A stretch of 64,000 nucleotides of DNA, taken from positions 62,001-126,000 of the forward strand of contig NZ_JALBYP010000034.1 in the NCBI RefSeq assembly GCF_022678485.1, read 5' to 3'. How positions within the stretch are numbered: the stretch's first letter is position 1; every line of letters starts with the position of its first letter. The position numbers and the translations under genes were made by a program. The notes under the pieces were generated by a model. It saw only the letters and a list, made by a program, of their open reading frames with translations. It had not been told where the DNA came from and did no database searches. This DNA is from Aliiroseovarius sediminis (GTDB lineage: Bacteria; Pseudomonadota; Alphaproteobacteria; Rhodobacterales; Rhodobacteraceae). Positions 16,531 through 25,683 of the stretch are shown here, one piece after another.

Positions 16531-17010
16531 TCAGGTCAAAATTGCGGGGCTATCATCCTTGATCGCCTGCATTACCACATGAGTCGAGCTTTGCGCCAAG
16601 TGCGGCAAGGTCGAGATCGCCTCGCCCAGCACGCGGCGAAAGTCGTTCATGTCGTGGGTGCGCACCTTCAAGAGATAATCGAAATGAGCCGCCAGCAGGT
16701 GACATTCTTCCACCTCGGGAATGCGGGCGACCTGCTTGTTGAACGCGGCCAGCGCAGCTTCGCGGGTGTCAGACAGCTTGACCTCGACGAAGGCGACATG
16801 ATCGCGCCCCAGCCGGATCGGATCGACATCTGCGCGGTATCCGGTGATAACACCTTCTGCTTCCAATCGGCGCACGCGCGCTTGGGTGGGCGACTTCGAC
16901 AACCCGATCCGCTGCGCAAGATCAGTGATGGATATCCGTCCGTCCCCCGACAACACGTCCAGAATCTTGCGGTCAAACCGGTCCAGATCAACTTGCTTTT
17001 CTTCCTGCAT
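16531..17010 (-). CDS. putR: Lrp/AsnC family regulator, probable proline utilisation activator PutR
   Basis: 159 residues from the ATG at 17010 (MQEEKQVDLDRFDRKIL); another in-frame ATG lies seven codons upstream. An N-terminal winged HTH (RISITDLAQRIGLSKSPTQARVRRLE) is followed by a Lrp ligand-sensing ACT-like (RAM) domain with ECHLLAAHFDYLLKVRTHDM. It is divergent from putA; in alphaproteobacteria PutR, an Lrp-type protein, activates putA in response to proline because PutA there lacks its own ribbon-helix-helix domain. That is the arrangement here. A perfect inverted repeat lies between the two genes. Confidence 0.88.
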   Translation of the reverse strand: MQEEKQVDLDRFDRKILDVLSGDGRISITDLAQRIGLSKSPTQARVRRLEAEGVITGYRADVDPIRLGRDHVAFVEVKLSDTREAALAAFNKQVARIPEVEECHLLAAHFDYLLKVRTHDMNDFRRVLGEAISTLPHLAQSSTHVVMQAIKDDSPAILT

Positions 17011-17042
17011 ACCCCACCCATAATCAGTCACTTCGACTGCAC

Positions 17043-17059
17043 TCCTGAAATAATCAGGA
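17043..17059. promoter_or_regulatory. Candidate PutR operator between putR and putA
   Basis: A perfect inverted repeat, TCCTGA-AATAA-TCAGGA, lies in the 109-base divergent region between the regulator and putA. Size and symmetry suit an Lrp-type dimer. Its location about 60 bases upstream of the putA ATG suits activation. Inferred from sequence only. Confidence 0.5.
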
Positions 17060-17119
17060 AAAACGACTTGTCAATTTCGCATATCATAGGGGAAACGCGA
17101 ATTCCACGAGGAACCCCTG

Positions 17120-20100
17120 ATGACCGATGCCCTTCGCCAGAAAATCGACACCCTCGCCTATACCGACGAAGAACCGCATATCGAGGCGCTCGTCCAAGAG
17201 GCGGATCTTTCCAGCGATGACCGCGCCCGCATTGCGGCCAGCGGCGCCGACCTTGTGCGCGCCATCCGCGGATCCTCTGATCCGGGGATGATGGAGGTCT
17301 TTCTGGCCGAATATGGCCTGTCAACGGATGAAGGCATCGCACTGATGTGCTTGGCCGAAGCGCTGCTGCGCGTACCGGACGCCGAAACCATCGACGCACT
17401 GATCGAAGACAAGATCGCCCCCAGCGACTGGGGCAAACATCTTGGCCGGTCGTCATCGTCGCTGGTGAACGCCTCGACCTGGGCGCTTTTGGTTACGGGC
17501 AAGGTGCTGGACGATCGCGAACCGGGCATCGCGGGCACGTTGCGCGGCGCGGTCAAACGGTTGGGCGAGCCGGTCATTCGCACCGCCGTCGGGCGCGCAA
17601 TGCGGGAAATGGGCAGCCAGTTTGTGCTGGGCGAAACTATTAACGCCGCCATGAAACGCGGATCGAAGATGGAGGCCAAAGGCTTCACCTATTCCTATGA
17701 CATGCTGGGCGAAGCAGCCCTGACGGATGGCGACGCGCGACGTTATCAGATGGCCTATGCCAAAGCGATTTCCGAAATTGCCAGCGCCTGCAATTCCAAG
17801 GACATCGCGTCCAATCCCGGTATCTCGGTCAAACTGTCGGCGCTTTTCCCACGCTACGAACGCGCCCAGCGCGACCGTGTGATGGACACTCTTGTGCCGC
17901 GCGTGACGTCGCTTGCCCATCTGGCGAAATCCGCCGGAATGGGCTTCAACATCGACGCCGAAGAAGCCGACCGCCTACAAATCTCATTGGATGTGATCGA
18001 GGCGGTGCTAAGCGACAAGGCACTGGCCGGATGGGACGGGTTCGGCGTGGTTGTTCAGGCCTACGGCCAGCGCGCGGGGGCTGCGATCGATTGGCTACAT
18101 GCGCTCGCTGAACGGCTGGACCGCAAGATCATGGTGCGGCTTGTGAAAGGCGCCTATTGGGACACCGAGGTTAAGCGCGCGCAGGTCGAAGGTCTGGCAG
18201 GCTTCCCCGTGTTCACACGCAAGGTCGCGACCGATGTCAGCTATATCGCCAACGCGCGAAAGCTTTTGTCGATGACCGATCGCATCTATCCGCAGTTTGC
18301 CACCCACAACGCACACACCGCGGCGGCCATTCTGGATATCGCCAAGACCTCGGGCGTGGACGCGCGGGGATATGAGTTCCAGCGCCTGCATGGCATGGGC
18401 GAAAGCCTGCACAAGATCATCATGGAAGAGCACGGCACGCGCTGCCGCATCTATGCCCCGGTTGGCGCGCATCGCGACCTTCTGGCCTATCTTGTCCGGC
18501 GGCTGCTGGAAAACGGCGCAAACAGCTCTTTCGTGAACCAGATCGTTGATGAAAGCGTCACCCCCGAAGAGGTCGCCGCCTGCCCGTTCGAGGCGCTTGA
18601 TCACCCTGCCCCGCATGTCCCCACCGGGCCCGAGCTGTTCGGGGCGCGCAAAAACTCGATGGGGCTGGATCTGACATACGACCCGCATCTTGCGCGCATC
18701 GACGCAGCCCGTGACCCGCATGCCGACACCGCATTCGAAGGTGGGCCGCTGTTGGCTGTCACACCCAAAGACGGCAAGGTCGTGACCGTTACCAACCCCG
18801 CAACTGGCGATCAGGTTGGTAAAATCACATGGGCGAGTGCGGACGATGTGTCCGCTGCGCTGGACGCAGGCAAGCCATGGGACGCAAGCCCCGCGACCCG
18901 CGCGAAGGTGCTGAACCAAGTCGCCGATCTTTACGAAGCAAACCTTGGCACCTTCTTTGCGCTGACCGCCCGCGAGGCTGGCAAGACCCTTCTGGACAGC
19001 ATGGGCGAGCTGCGCGAAGCCGTTGATTTCCTGCGTTATTATGCGGCACGTATTCCGCATCTGACACGCGATTCGCGTGGGCTGTTTACCTGCATTTCGC
19101 CGTGGAACTTCCCGCTGGCGATCTTCACCGGCCAGATCGCGGGCGCATTGGCCGCTGGCAACGGCGTATTGGCAAAACCTGCCGAGCAGACCGGGCTGAT
19201 CGCCCATCACGCGATCAAGCTGATGCACGACGCTGGTGTGCCGCGCGAGGTCTTGCAGCTTCTGCCCGGTGACGGCGCGACAGTTGGTGCGGCGTTAACC
19301 TCTGACCCACGGATCGGCGGCGTGGCGTTCACCGGCTCAACCGAGACCGCGCAGATCATCCGTCGCGCAATGGCGAAACATCTGTCCCCCGCGGCCCCGC
19401 TGATCGCAGAAACGGGGGGTCTGAACGCGATGATCGTTGACAGCACGGCCCTGCCGGAACAGGCGGTGCGCGATATTATCGCCTCCAGCTTCCAATCCGC
19501 AGGTCAGCGGTGTTCGGCCCTGCGCTGCCTTTACGTGCAGGAAGACGTCGCCGACAGCATGACCGAGATGCTGATTGGCGCGATGGATGAACTGCGCCCT
19601 GGCGACCCGTGGCATCTGACCACCGATCTTGGTCCCGTCATCGACGACGAGGCCTATCAGGACATCCGCAGCTATATTGACGCGGCGCGCGCCGATGGTC
19701 GGGTGGTGCACGACATCCCAGCCCCCGACAACGGTCACTTCATCCCGCCCACCCTGATCCGGGTTAACGGTATTCACGAGATGAAGCGCGAGATCTTCGG
19801 CCCCGTTCTGCATATCGCCCGATACAAGGCCGAGGAACTGGACGCTGTAATCAAGGCTGTAAACGCCACCGGCTATGGCCTGACCTTCGGGCTGCACACC
19901 CGCATTGACGACCGCGTTCAGCATGTTGTTGACCGCATCCATGCGGGCAACGCCTATGTGAACCGCAACCAGATCGGCGCCATCGTCGGCTCGCAACCGT
20001 TCGGCGGCGAGGGCTTGTCGGGCACCGGCCCCAAGGCGGGCGGGCCGTCCTATATGGATCGGTTCTGCGACGCTGGCGCCGCGCCGATGTCTGGTGCGGC

Positions 20101-20578
20101 AGACGAAGGGCCGGAACCGGACAAGGCCCAGCTTGACCGCGCGATTGCCGATGCGACGACTGACGCATCGCTTGAATCAACGCGCCTGCCCGGTCCGACC
20201 GGAGAGCTGAACCAACTGTCCACCCACCCTCGCGCACCAATCCTGTGCGCCGGCCCCGGCAAAGCCGCAGCCGAACGTCAGAAGACCGAAGTCGAAGCCT
20301 TGGGCGGTCGTGCCGTAATGGCGGCGGACGTGTCGGCAGACGTGGTGTCGAAGATCGAAGGGATCGGCGGCGTGGTCTTTTGGGGCGACGAAGATCAGGC
20401 GCGCGCAATGGCGCAGGCCTTGGCCACCCGGCCCGGTGCAATCCTGCCCCTGATCCCCGGCGCGATCACGCACGAGGTCGTGACCCATGAACGCCATCTG
20501 TGCGTGGACACAACAGCCTCTGGCGGAAATGCCGAACTTTTGATGCTGTCGCAACCGCCTGAACTGGCGGCGGAATAG
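17120..20578 (+). CDS. putA: Bifunctional proline dehydrogenase / L-glutamate gamma-semialdehyde dehydrogenase
   Basis: 1152 residues. It oxidises proline to glutamate in two steps with channelled intermediate, passing electrons from FAD to the membrane quinone pool and producing NADH. Order: helical arm, PRODH barrel (about 130-500, with VRLVKGAYWDTEVKRAQ and ARGYEFQRLHGMGE), then ALDH domain (about 540-1000, with the Glu in AETGGLNAMIVD and the catalytic Cys in SAGQRCSALRCL), then a C-terminal ALDH-like domain of about 150 residues. The ribbon-helix-helix DNA-binding domain of enterobacterial PutA is absent, consistent with control by the divergent PutR. GAGG lies before the ATG. Confidence 0.97.
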   Translation: MTDALRQKIDTLAYTDEEPHIEALVQEADLSSDDRARIAASGADLVRAIRGSSDPGMMEVFLAEYGLSTDEGIALMCLAEALLRVPDAETIDALIEDKIAPSDWGKHLGRSSSSLVNASTWALLVTGKVLDDREPGIAGTLRGAVKRLGEPVIRTAVGRAMREMGSQFVLGETINAAMKRGSKMEAKGFTYSYDMLGEAALTDGDARRYQMAYAKAISEIASACNSKDIASNPGISVKLSALFPRYERAQRDRVMDTLVPRVTSLAHLAKSAGMGFNIDAEEADRLQISLDVIEAVLSDKALAGWDGFGVVVQAYGQRAGAAIDWLHALAERLDRKIMVRLVKGAYWDTEVKRAQVEGLAGFPVFTRKVATDVSYIANARKLLSMTDRIYPQFATHNAHTAAAILDIAKTSGVDARGYEFQRLHGMGESLHKIIMEEHGTRCRIYAPVGAHRDLLAYLVRRLLENGANSSFVNQIVDESVTPEEVAACPFEALDHPAPHVPTGPELFGARKNSMGLDLTYDPHLARIDAARDPHADTAFEGGPLLAVTPKDGKVVTVTNPATGDQVGKITWASADDVSAALDAGKPWDASPATRAKVLNQVADLYEANLGTFFALTAREAGKTLLDSMGELREAVDFLRYYAARIPHLTRDSRGLFTCISPWNFPLAIFTGQIAGALAAGNGVLAKPAEQTGLIAHHAIKLMHDAGVPREVLQLLPGDGATVGAALTSDPRIGGVAFTGSTETAQIIRRAMAKHLSPAAPLIAETGGLNAMIVDSTALPEQAVRDIIASSFQSAGQRCSALRCLYVQEDVADSMTEMLIGAMDELRPGDPWHLTTDLGPVIDDEAYQDIRSYIDAARADGRVVHDIPAPDNGHFIPPTLIRVNGIHEMKREIFGPVLHIARYKAEELDAVIKAVNATGYGLTFGLHTRIDDRVQHVVDRIHAGNAYVNRNQIGAIVGSQPFGGEGLSGTGPKAGGPSYMDRFCDAGAAPMSGAADEGPEPDKAQLDRAIADATTDASLESTRLPGPTGELNQLSTHPRAPILCAGPGKAAAERQKTEVEALGGRAVMAADVSADVVSKIEGIGGVVFWGDEDQARAMAQALATRPGAILPLIPGAITHEVVTHERHLCVDTTASGGNAELLMLSQPPELAAE

Positions 20579-20622
20579 GAGCTGCGCTTGACCCGGTGGG
20601 TGCCATCGGGTCAAGTCACCGC

Positions 20623-21372
20623 ATGTTCCCGATACGCGACCATAACCCGTCCCTACGCACCCCCTATGTCACATATGGGCTGATCGCGGCGAACCTGATC
20701 GTCTTTCTGATGATGCTGCCGTTTTACGGCAACGAGGCCGCATCGACCCGCATTTTCATGCAATACGGTCTTGTGCCGCTACGGCTGACCAATGGCGCGG
20801 GGATCGAGACGATCCTGACCTCGATGTTCATGCATGGTGGCTTTTTGCACTTGGCCGGTAACATGCTGTTTTTATATATCTTCGGTGACAACCTGGAAGA
20901 TGTGCTGGGCCATGTGAAGTTCACGATATTCTATCTGGTCTCAGGTCTTGGCGCAGCATTCCTGCAAGTCATTGCCGACCCCGGTAGCGTCGTGCCCATG
21001 GTCGGCGCGTCCGGCGCCATTGCAGGTGTGATGGGCGGCTATCTTCTGCTGTTTCCGAGGGCCCGCGTTGATGTGCTGTTCATCATCGTCGTTTTCGTGC
21101 GGGTGATCCCCTTCCCCGCTTGGCTGATGCTGTTGCTATGGTTCGGGTTGCAACTTCTGAACGGCGCACTGAACATCGCGCAGGTCGGCGGGGGCGTCGC
21201 CTATTGGGCTCATGCTGGTGGTTTCATCGCCGGTTTCTTGTTCGTGCTGCCCGTCTGGAATCGCTTGGGCGGGCCAAAGCTGTGGGCGCGCACCGATGGG
21301 CATCCAGATAAACCAGCGGCAAAATACAAGGTGACAAACAGCAGCATCCCCGTCGTGCGTCGCCGGAAATAA
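20623..21372 (+). CDS. Rhomboid family intramembrane serine protease
   Basis: 249 residues from the ATG at 20623. Six to seven membrane helices are visible. The catalytic dyad is Ser130 in GASGA and His197 in WAHAGGF, with the oxyanion-hole helper in HxxxN (H76 to N80, HLAGN), so all key residues for activity are present. It cleaves membrane-spanning helices of unknown client proteins. It follows putA by 44 bases on the same strand and could be read through, but a functional relation is not expected. Confidence 0.92.
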   Translation: MFPIRDHNPSLRTPYVTYGLIAANLIVFLMMLPFYGNEAASTRIFMQYGLVPLRLTNGAGIETILTSMFMHGGFLHLAGNMLFLYIFGDNLEDVLGHVKFTIFYLVSGLGAAFLQVIADPGSVVPMVGASGAIAGVMGGYLLLFPRARVDVLFIIVVFVRVIPFPAWLMLLLWFGLQLLNGALNIAQVGGGVAYWAHAGGFIAGFLFVLPVWNRLGGPKLWARTDGHPDKPAAKYKVTNSSIPVVRRRK

Positions 21373-21399
21373 CGCGAGACCTGCCGTGTGGGTGGGTTG

Positions 21400-21600
21400 T
21401 CAGCCGTTTACAGACATCGTTGATATGTAAGTGCTGATCTTGTCAGCCAGACCGGGCACGTTCCCGGTAACGAGGAACGCCGCTGCCATTCCAAGCATGA
21501 CCAATGAGGCCGTCAACACAACCCAGTCAATGGTGACTGCGCCGTCCTCGCTCACGATAAGTCCGCGCACGCGGGACTTGATGTCTGTAATCTGTGTCAT
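21400..21600 (-). CDS. Orphan Flp-like small membrane protein
   Basis: 66 residues with a short charged N terminus, then the segment EDGAVTIDWVVLTASLVMLGM, which resembles the processed start and hydrophobic helix of Flp/Fap type IVb pilins. Those have a GAVTIDYxxL-like motif after a Gly, with Glu/Asp at position five. Here the acidic residue is Asp (TIDW). No tad secretion genes are nearby, so it is either an orphan pilin-like subunit using a tad system elsewhere or an unrelated small membrane protein. The ribosome binding site is weak. Confidence 0.6.
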   Translation of the reverse strand: MTQITDIKSRVRGLIVSEDGAVTIDWVVLTASLVMLGMAAAFLVTGNVPGLADKISTYISTMSVNG

Positions 21601-21669
21601 ACCGCTTTTTCAGTTCACATTCGGGCAGCAATATGACCACCCGGCGGTATTTTCCCGCATATCCGCAAA

Positions 21670-22458
21670 TTAGGCGCCGCGGACAAGTGCCGAGAACTTA
21701 TCGAATATCATCTCGTTCGTGGCGATGACCTCGCCATCCGCCATGATGGCGCCATCGGGGTTCATCGGTGCAATCAACCCACCGGCTTCGCGCACAATGA
21801 TCAGCCCGGCCGCCATGTCCCACGGGTTCAGACGACGCTCCCAGAACCCGTCGTATCGCCCGGCCGCAACATAAGCCAAGTCCAGCGCCGCCGCACCGAA
21901 CCGGCGCACACCGGCGCAGCTGGGCAAAACACGCGCAAGGTCCTGCAACGTGTCAGGCAGATCGGCCCGCCCGGCAAAGGGCAGACCCGTCGCAAACAGG
22001 CTTTCAATCAGGCGGCTACGGCTTGAAACACGCAGACGACTTTGGTTCAGCCAAGCGCCTTCGCCTTTTTCGGCCATGAAAATCTCGTCCTTGGCCGCGT
22101 CGTAAACCACGCCAGCGACGATATTGCCTTTGTGTTCAAGCGCAATGGAAATCGCCCAGTGCGGCAGTCCGTGCAGGAAGTTCGTGGTGCCATCCAGCGG
22201 ATCGACGATCCATCGGCGGGTGGGGTCTTTGCCTTCGGTCGCGTCACTTTCTTCGGCCAGCCAGCCATAGTTGGGGCGCGCTTCCATCAGGATATCGCGA
22301 ATGATCTTTTCCGCAGCTATATCTGCCTTCGACACGAAGTCACCCGCGCCCTTCATGGACACCTGCAAGTTTTCGACTTCACGAAAGTCTTTCACAAGGC
22401 TACGCCCGGCCATCCGGGCGGCCTTGATCATCACGTTCAGATTTGCACTGCCTTCCAT
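21670..22458 (-). CDS. suhB: Inositol-1-monophosphatase family protein
   Basis: 262 residues, full length for the family. The Mg2+-binding motif I is AEESD (E and D), and motif II is IVDPLDGTTNFLHG; the later metal/substrate block is NPWDMAAGLIIVREAGG. It removes phosphate from inositol monophosphate or related sugar phosphates. Bacterial SuhB also joins ribosomal RNA antitermination complexes, a role that cannot be judged here. It lies upstream of the Flp-like gene on the same strand with a 69-base gap. Confidence 0.93.
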   Translation of the reverse strand: MEGSANLNVMIKAARMAGRSLVKDFREVENLQVSMKGAGDFVSKADIAAEKIIRDILMEARPNYGWLAEESDATEGKDPTRRWIVDPLDGTTNFLHGLPHWAISIALEHKGNIVAGVVYDAAKDEIFMAEKGEGAWLNQSRLRVSSRSRLIESLFATGLPFAGRADLPDTLQDLARVLPSCAGVRRFGAAALDLAYVAAGRYDGFWERRLNPWDMAAGLIIVREAGGLIAPMNPDGAIMADGEVIATNEMIFDKFSALVRGA

Positions 22459-22530
22459 CGGGGCGCTCCTAACTTCTTAGAGGGCGCGTATACGTGCCAG
22501 CGCCTTGTTTGCCAAGCCCGTTTAGGACCG

Positions 22531-23436
22531 TCATGCGCGTTGCAGCTTGACCGGTTCCGACCGGCACAATCGGATCATATGCGCCACGTAAGGCACCATC
22601 GCATCCTCGTCCCGGGTGGCCGCATACATCCGTTTGGCCAACCCCTTCTCGGTCAGCGGTCGGGTGATGTAGTCGGGGTTGTCTTTTACACTGCGCAAGA
22701 CCCAGTCCGGCATCACCGCAACGCCGCGCCCGGCGGCCACCAGCATCAAGATGACCTCGGTCATTTCGACCTGCCGGACAGCACGCGGTTCGACGCGGTT
22801 CGGCGTCAGAAGCGCGCTGAACACATCCGTTTTCGACCGCTCGACGGGATATGTCAGCAGCATTTCATCTTCGAAATCCTCGGCTTCAACATAGTCATGC
22901 TGGGCCAAAGGATGATTGGCAGCCGCGACAAACCGTGGTTCATAATCAAAAAGCGGGGCGAACGTGATGCCCGGCATCGCGATCGGATCAGAGGAAATAA
23001 CGAAGTCCACTTCTTCACGCCGCAGTGCCTCAAGCGCATCGAACGACAGGCGCTGGCGAATGTCCAGATCGACCTCGGGCCAAGCTTGGCGCAGTTGATC
23101 CAGCACCGGAAACAGCCAGTCGAAACAGGCGTGACATTCGATGGCGATGTGCAATCGGCCCGACCGACCCGACTTCAACGCCCGAAATTCCTCTTCTAAT
23201 CTCGACACTTCGGGCAAGATCTGCTCGGCCAGTCTCAGAAGCTTCATCCCCGCCGGACTAAGACGCATGGGCTTGGTGCGGCGGTGGAAAAGCTCCATCC
23301 CGACCTGATCTTCAAGCCCCTTTATCTGATGGCTTAGCGCCGATTGGGTGATATGCAAAATGTCGGCGGCGCGGGCAAGGCTGCCCGCCTGATGGATCGC
23401 CCGAATGGTGCGCAGGTGGCGAAATTCCAGATACAT
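22531..23436 (-). CDS. metR: LysR-type regulator, probable MetR
   Basis: 301 residues from the ATG at 23436 (MYLEFRHLRTIRAI). N-terminal LysR winged HTH (SLARAADILHITQSALSHQIKGLEDQVG) and a C-terminal periplasmic-binding-like ligand domain. It is divergent from metF, with a perfect 8-bp inverted repeat between them. Overall this looks like MetR, the homocysteine-responsive activator of methionine and methyl-folate genes. Name rests on context plus general similarity. Confidence 0.82.
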   Translation of the reverse strand: MYLEFRHLRTIRAIHQAGSLARAADILHITQSALSHQIKGLEDQVGMELFHRRTKPMRLSPAGMKLLRLAEQILPEVSRLEEEFRALKSGRSGRLHIAIECHACFDWLFPVLDQLRQAWPEVDLDIRQRLSFDALEALRREEVDFVISSDPIAMPGITFAPLFDYEPRFVAAANHPLAQHDYVEAEDFEDEMLLTYPVERSKTDVFSALLTPNRVEPRAVRQVEMTEVILMLVAAGRGVAVMPDWVLRSVKDNPDYITRPLTEKGLAKRMYAATRDEDAMVPYVAHMIRLCRSEPVKLQRA

Positions 23437-23454
23437 GCACAAAGCTCATGTTTA

Positions 23455-23482
23455 TTGTGAGAATTATGAATTTGTCTCACAA
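23455..23482. promoter_or_regulatory. Candidate MetR binding site upstream of metF
   Basis: Perfect inverted repeat TTGTGAGA-N12-TCTCACAA in the metR-metF divergent region, with an AT-rich spacer containing ATGAATTT. It begins 19 bases upstream of the metR ATG and ends 52 bases before the metF ATG, so one site could autoregulate metR and activate metF. Confidence 0.6.
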
Positions 23483-23534
23483 ACCGATTTTCGGCACAAG
23501 GGGCCAACCCATACATCTGACTGCCGAGGCCACC

Positions 23535-24401
23535 ATGACCACGCCCAATATCTCGTTTGAATTTTTCCCGCCCCAATCGCTTGATGCGTCCTTCCGCCTT
23601 TGGGAAACGGTGCGAGAGTTGGCACCGCTGGAGCCCAGCTTTGTCTCGGTCACATATGGCGCTGGCGGCACGACGCGCGAGTTGACGCATGATGCAGTGC
23701 AGACCATCCACAAGCATTATGGCCTGAACGTCGCCGCACATCTGACCTGCGTTGACGCGTCACGGGGCGAAACCCTCGCGATCGCCAAAGATTACGCAAA
23801 GGCAGGCGTGACCGAGATTGTCGCCCTGCGCGGCGATCCCCCCAAGGGCACTGACCGTTTCGCGCCACACCCCGACGGTTTCGCCTCATCCATCGAGTTG
23901 ATCGAGGCATTGGCCGACACCGGTGATTTCCACATTCGCGTGGGGGCCTACCCCGACCCGCACCCCGAAAGCGCCGATCTGGATGCCAACGTGGCGTTCC
24001 TGAAACGCAAGGTTGATGCGGGTGCCGACTCGGCCATCACGCAGTTCTTTTTTGAGGATGACACGTTCTTCCGCTTCCGTGACAAATGCGAGAAAGCCGG
24101 GATCGACGTACCGATCATCCCCGGCATTCTGCCGATCGAAAACTGGAAGGGCGTGCGCAAGTTTGCCGAACGCTGTGGCGCGGATATTCCAAACTGGCTG
24201 GACGACGCGTTTACCAAGGCAACCCGCGACGGGCGCGAGGAACTGCTGGCCACCGCGCTGTGCAGCGAACTGTGCTCAGATCTGATCGACGGGGGTGTTC
24301 AGGACTTGCATTTCTATACGCTGAACAAACCGTCCCTGACCCGCGACGTGGCCCGCGCACTTGGCGTCACACCACGTGTGAAACTGCAGGACGTAGCGTA
24401 A
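23535..24401 (+). CDS. metF: 5,10-methylenetetrahydrofolate reductase
   Basis: 288 residues from the ATG at 23535 (MTTPNISFEFFPPQ). The open frame starts earlier at 23448, but that part crosses the operator. FAD-dependent reduction of methylene-THF to methyl-THF for methionine synthesis. Typical blocks are visible: EFFPP, FVSVTYGAGGTTRE (catalytic region), VAHLTCVD, ALRGDPPKG, QFFFEDDTF and IPGILPI. Convergent with the decarboxylase gene after 9 bases. Probably controlled by the divergent MetR. Confidence 0.96.
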   Translation: MTTPNISFEFFPPQSLDASFRLWETVRELAPLEPSFVSVTYGAGGTTRELTHDAVQTIHKHYGLNVAAHLTCVDASRGETLAIAKDYAKAGVTEIVALRGDPPKGTDRFAPHPDGFASSIELIEALADTGDFHIRVGAYPDPHPESADLDANVAFLKRKVDAGADSAITQFFFEDDTFFRFRDKCEKAGIDVPIIPGILPIENWKGVRKFAERCGADIPNWLDDAFTKATRDGREELLATALCSELCSDLIDGGVQDLHFYTLNKPSLTRDVARALGVTPRVKLQDVA

Positions 24402-24410
24402 ACGACCAGA

Positions 24411-25550
24411 TCACAGATCGGCGTGCTGCACGGTCACGGTCTCGATCAGGCCATAGCCGTTGAACCGCGTCACGGTCGCTAGGCTATAGGCGCCCATGCC
24501 TGCGAACAGGACATAATCATCCTCGGCCAAATCGGACGGCAGAAGCAGCGGGTCGGGCAGTTGATCAATCGAATCGCATGTTGGCCCGAACACCATGCGG
24601 CGCGACATTCCCCCGTCGTGCGACGCACCATCCGATGTCACGGTCGTCATGCGATCGGGCACGCCAATCGAGGGCGCCTCCGACAGCGCGCCGTAGATTC
24701 CGTCGTTCAGAAAAACGGCGCCGTCTTCGCGTATAGATTTTACCCGCGTTGCCAGTGTGAAGGATTCGGCCACCATTGCGCGGCCCGGCTCACACACCAA
24801 CGCCGGAGCGTTTTCGCCAAACGCCGCTTCGGCAGAATCGTGAATTGCGTCAAAAATTGCCGTCAGGTCCGGTGCAACGCCGCGGTTTGCGGCAAACCCG
24901 CCGCCCACATTCAGCCGCGCCAATCTTACGTTGGCCGCTTTCGCAACCTCGGCGCAGGTGGTGATGTAGGTCGACCACGCCGACGGCGCGGCGCATTGCG
25001 TGCCGGGGTGGAACGTCATCGACGGGGTAAAGCCCGCCTCTTTCACCATACGCAGAAGCACAACCGCCTGATCGGCATCCGCGCCGAACTTCGCACCGAA
25101 GTCATAAGCAGCCCCTGCCACGGGCAAGCGCAGCCGCACGGCCACCTCGACACCTTCAGGGGCGACCTGCGCGCGCAACTTGTCAAATTCATGCGGCGCG
25201 TCGATGGAATAAGACTGAACGCCAAGCGCGACGGCTTGGGCGATCTCGTCACGCGACCGGACGGGGTTGTTATAGTGCATTGCGACGTCCGGCGATACGG
25301 CCCGCAACGCGTGCATTTCCGCCGGGCTGGCCACGTCGAACGCGGTGATCCCCGCCGCCACCAGATTCTCAAGCACGGTGCGCGAATCATTGGCTTTCAC
25401 CGCATAGGTGACAAGACCATCGAACCCGTCAATGAACTGTCGCGCCGTCGCCTGAAGGGTGGCAGGCGAAAAATAAAGCACCGGCTGCGTCGGTGTTTCG
25501 ATTTTCAGATGCGCCAAGGCTGTCTGCCAGATTGAGGGTTGCCTGCTCAT
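24411..25550 (-). CDS. Fold-III PLP-dependent basic amino acid (ornithine/lysine) decarboxylase
   Basis: 379 residues from the ATG at 25550. Alanine-racemase-like barrel with the PLP lysine K52 in YAVKAND, the segment HPGTQC, a glycine-rich phosphate loop NVGGGFAANRG, EPGRAMVAE, and the catalytic Cys region FGPTCDSIDQL that crosses the dimer interface. This is the pattern of eukaryotic-type ornithine decarboxylases found in alphaproteobacteria, making putrescine (or cadaverine) for polyamines. Substrate preference between ornithine and lysine is not decided by sequence alone. Divergent from an Lrp-type gene that may regulate it. Confidence 0.87.
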   Translation of the reverse strand: MSRQPSIWQTALAHLKIETPTQPVLYFSPATLQATARQFIDGFDGLVTYAVKANDSRTVLENLVAAGITAFDVASPAEMHALRAVSPDVAMHYNNPVRSRDEIAQAVALGVQSYSIDAPHEFDKLRAQVAPEGVEVAVRLRLPVAGAAYDFGAKFGADADQAVVLLRMVKEAGFTPSMTFHPGTQCAAPSAWSTYITTCAEVAKAANVRLARLNVGGGFAANRGVAPDLTAIFDAIHDSAEAAFGENAPALVCEPGRAMVAESFTLATRVKSIREDGAVFLNDGIYGALSEAPSIGVPDRMTTVTSDGASHDGGMSRRMVFGPTCDSIDQLPDPLLLPSDLAEDDYVLFAGMGAYSLATVTRFNGYGLIETVTVQHADL

Positions 25551-25683
25551 ATGCTCTCGCTTTGCAAAAAAGTGTCTGTTCGCGGTCATCTGTTCAGGTT
25601 CCGAACTGAGGCCGTCGATTTCTAGTGGCAATTCGGGCAATATGTCGTGTAAATTCCGCCGAAACAGCGAGGGAACCGACAGA

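Noticed and set aside
18095-19228. 377-codon minus-strand frame within putA
   Set aside because: Antisense shadow inside well-conserved PRODH/ALDH domains.
22042-23199. 385-codon plus-strand frame opposite suhB and metR
   Set aside because: Antisense shadow across two genes with clear motifs.
24561-25535. 324-codon plus-strand frame opposite the decarboxylase
   Set aside because: Antisense shadow without a ribosome binding site or family.
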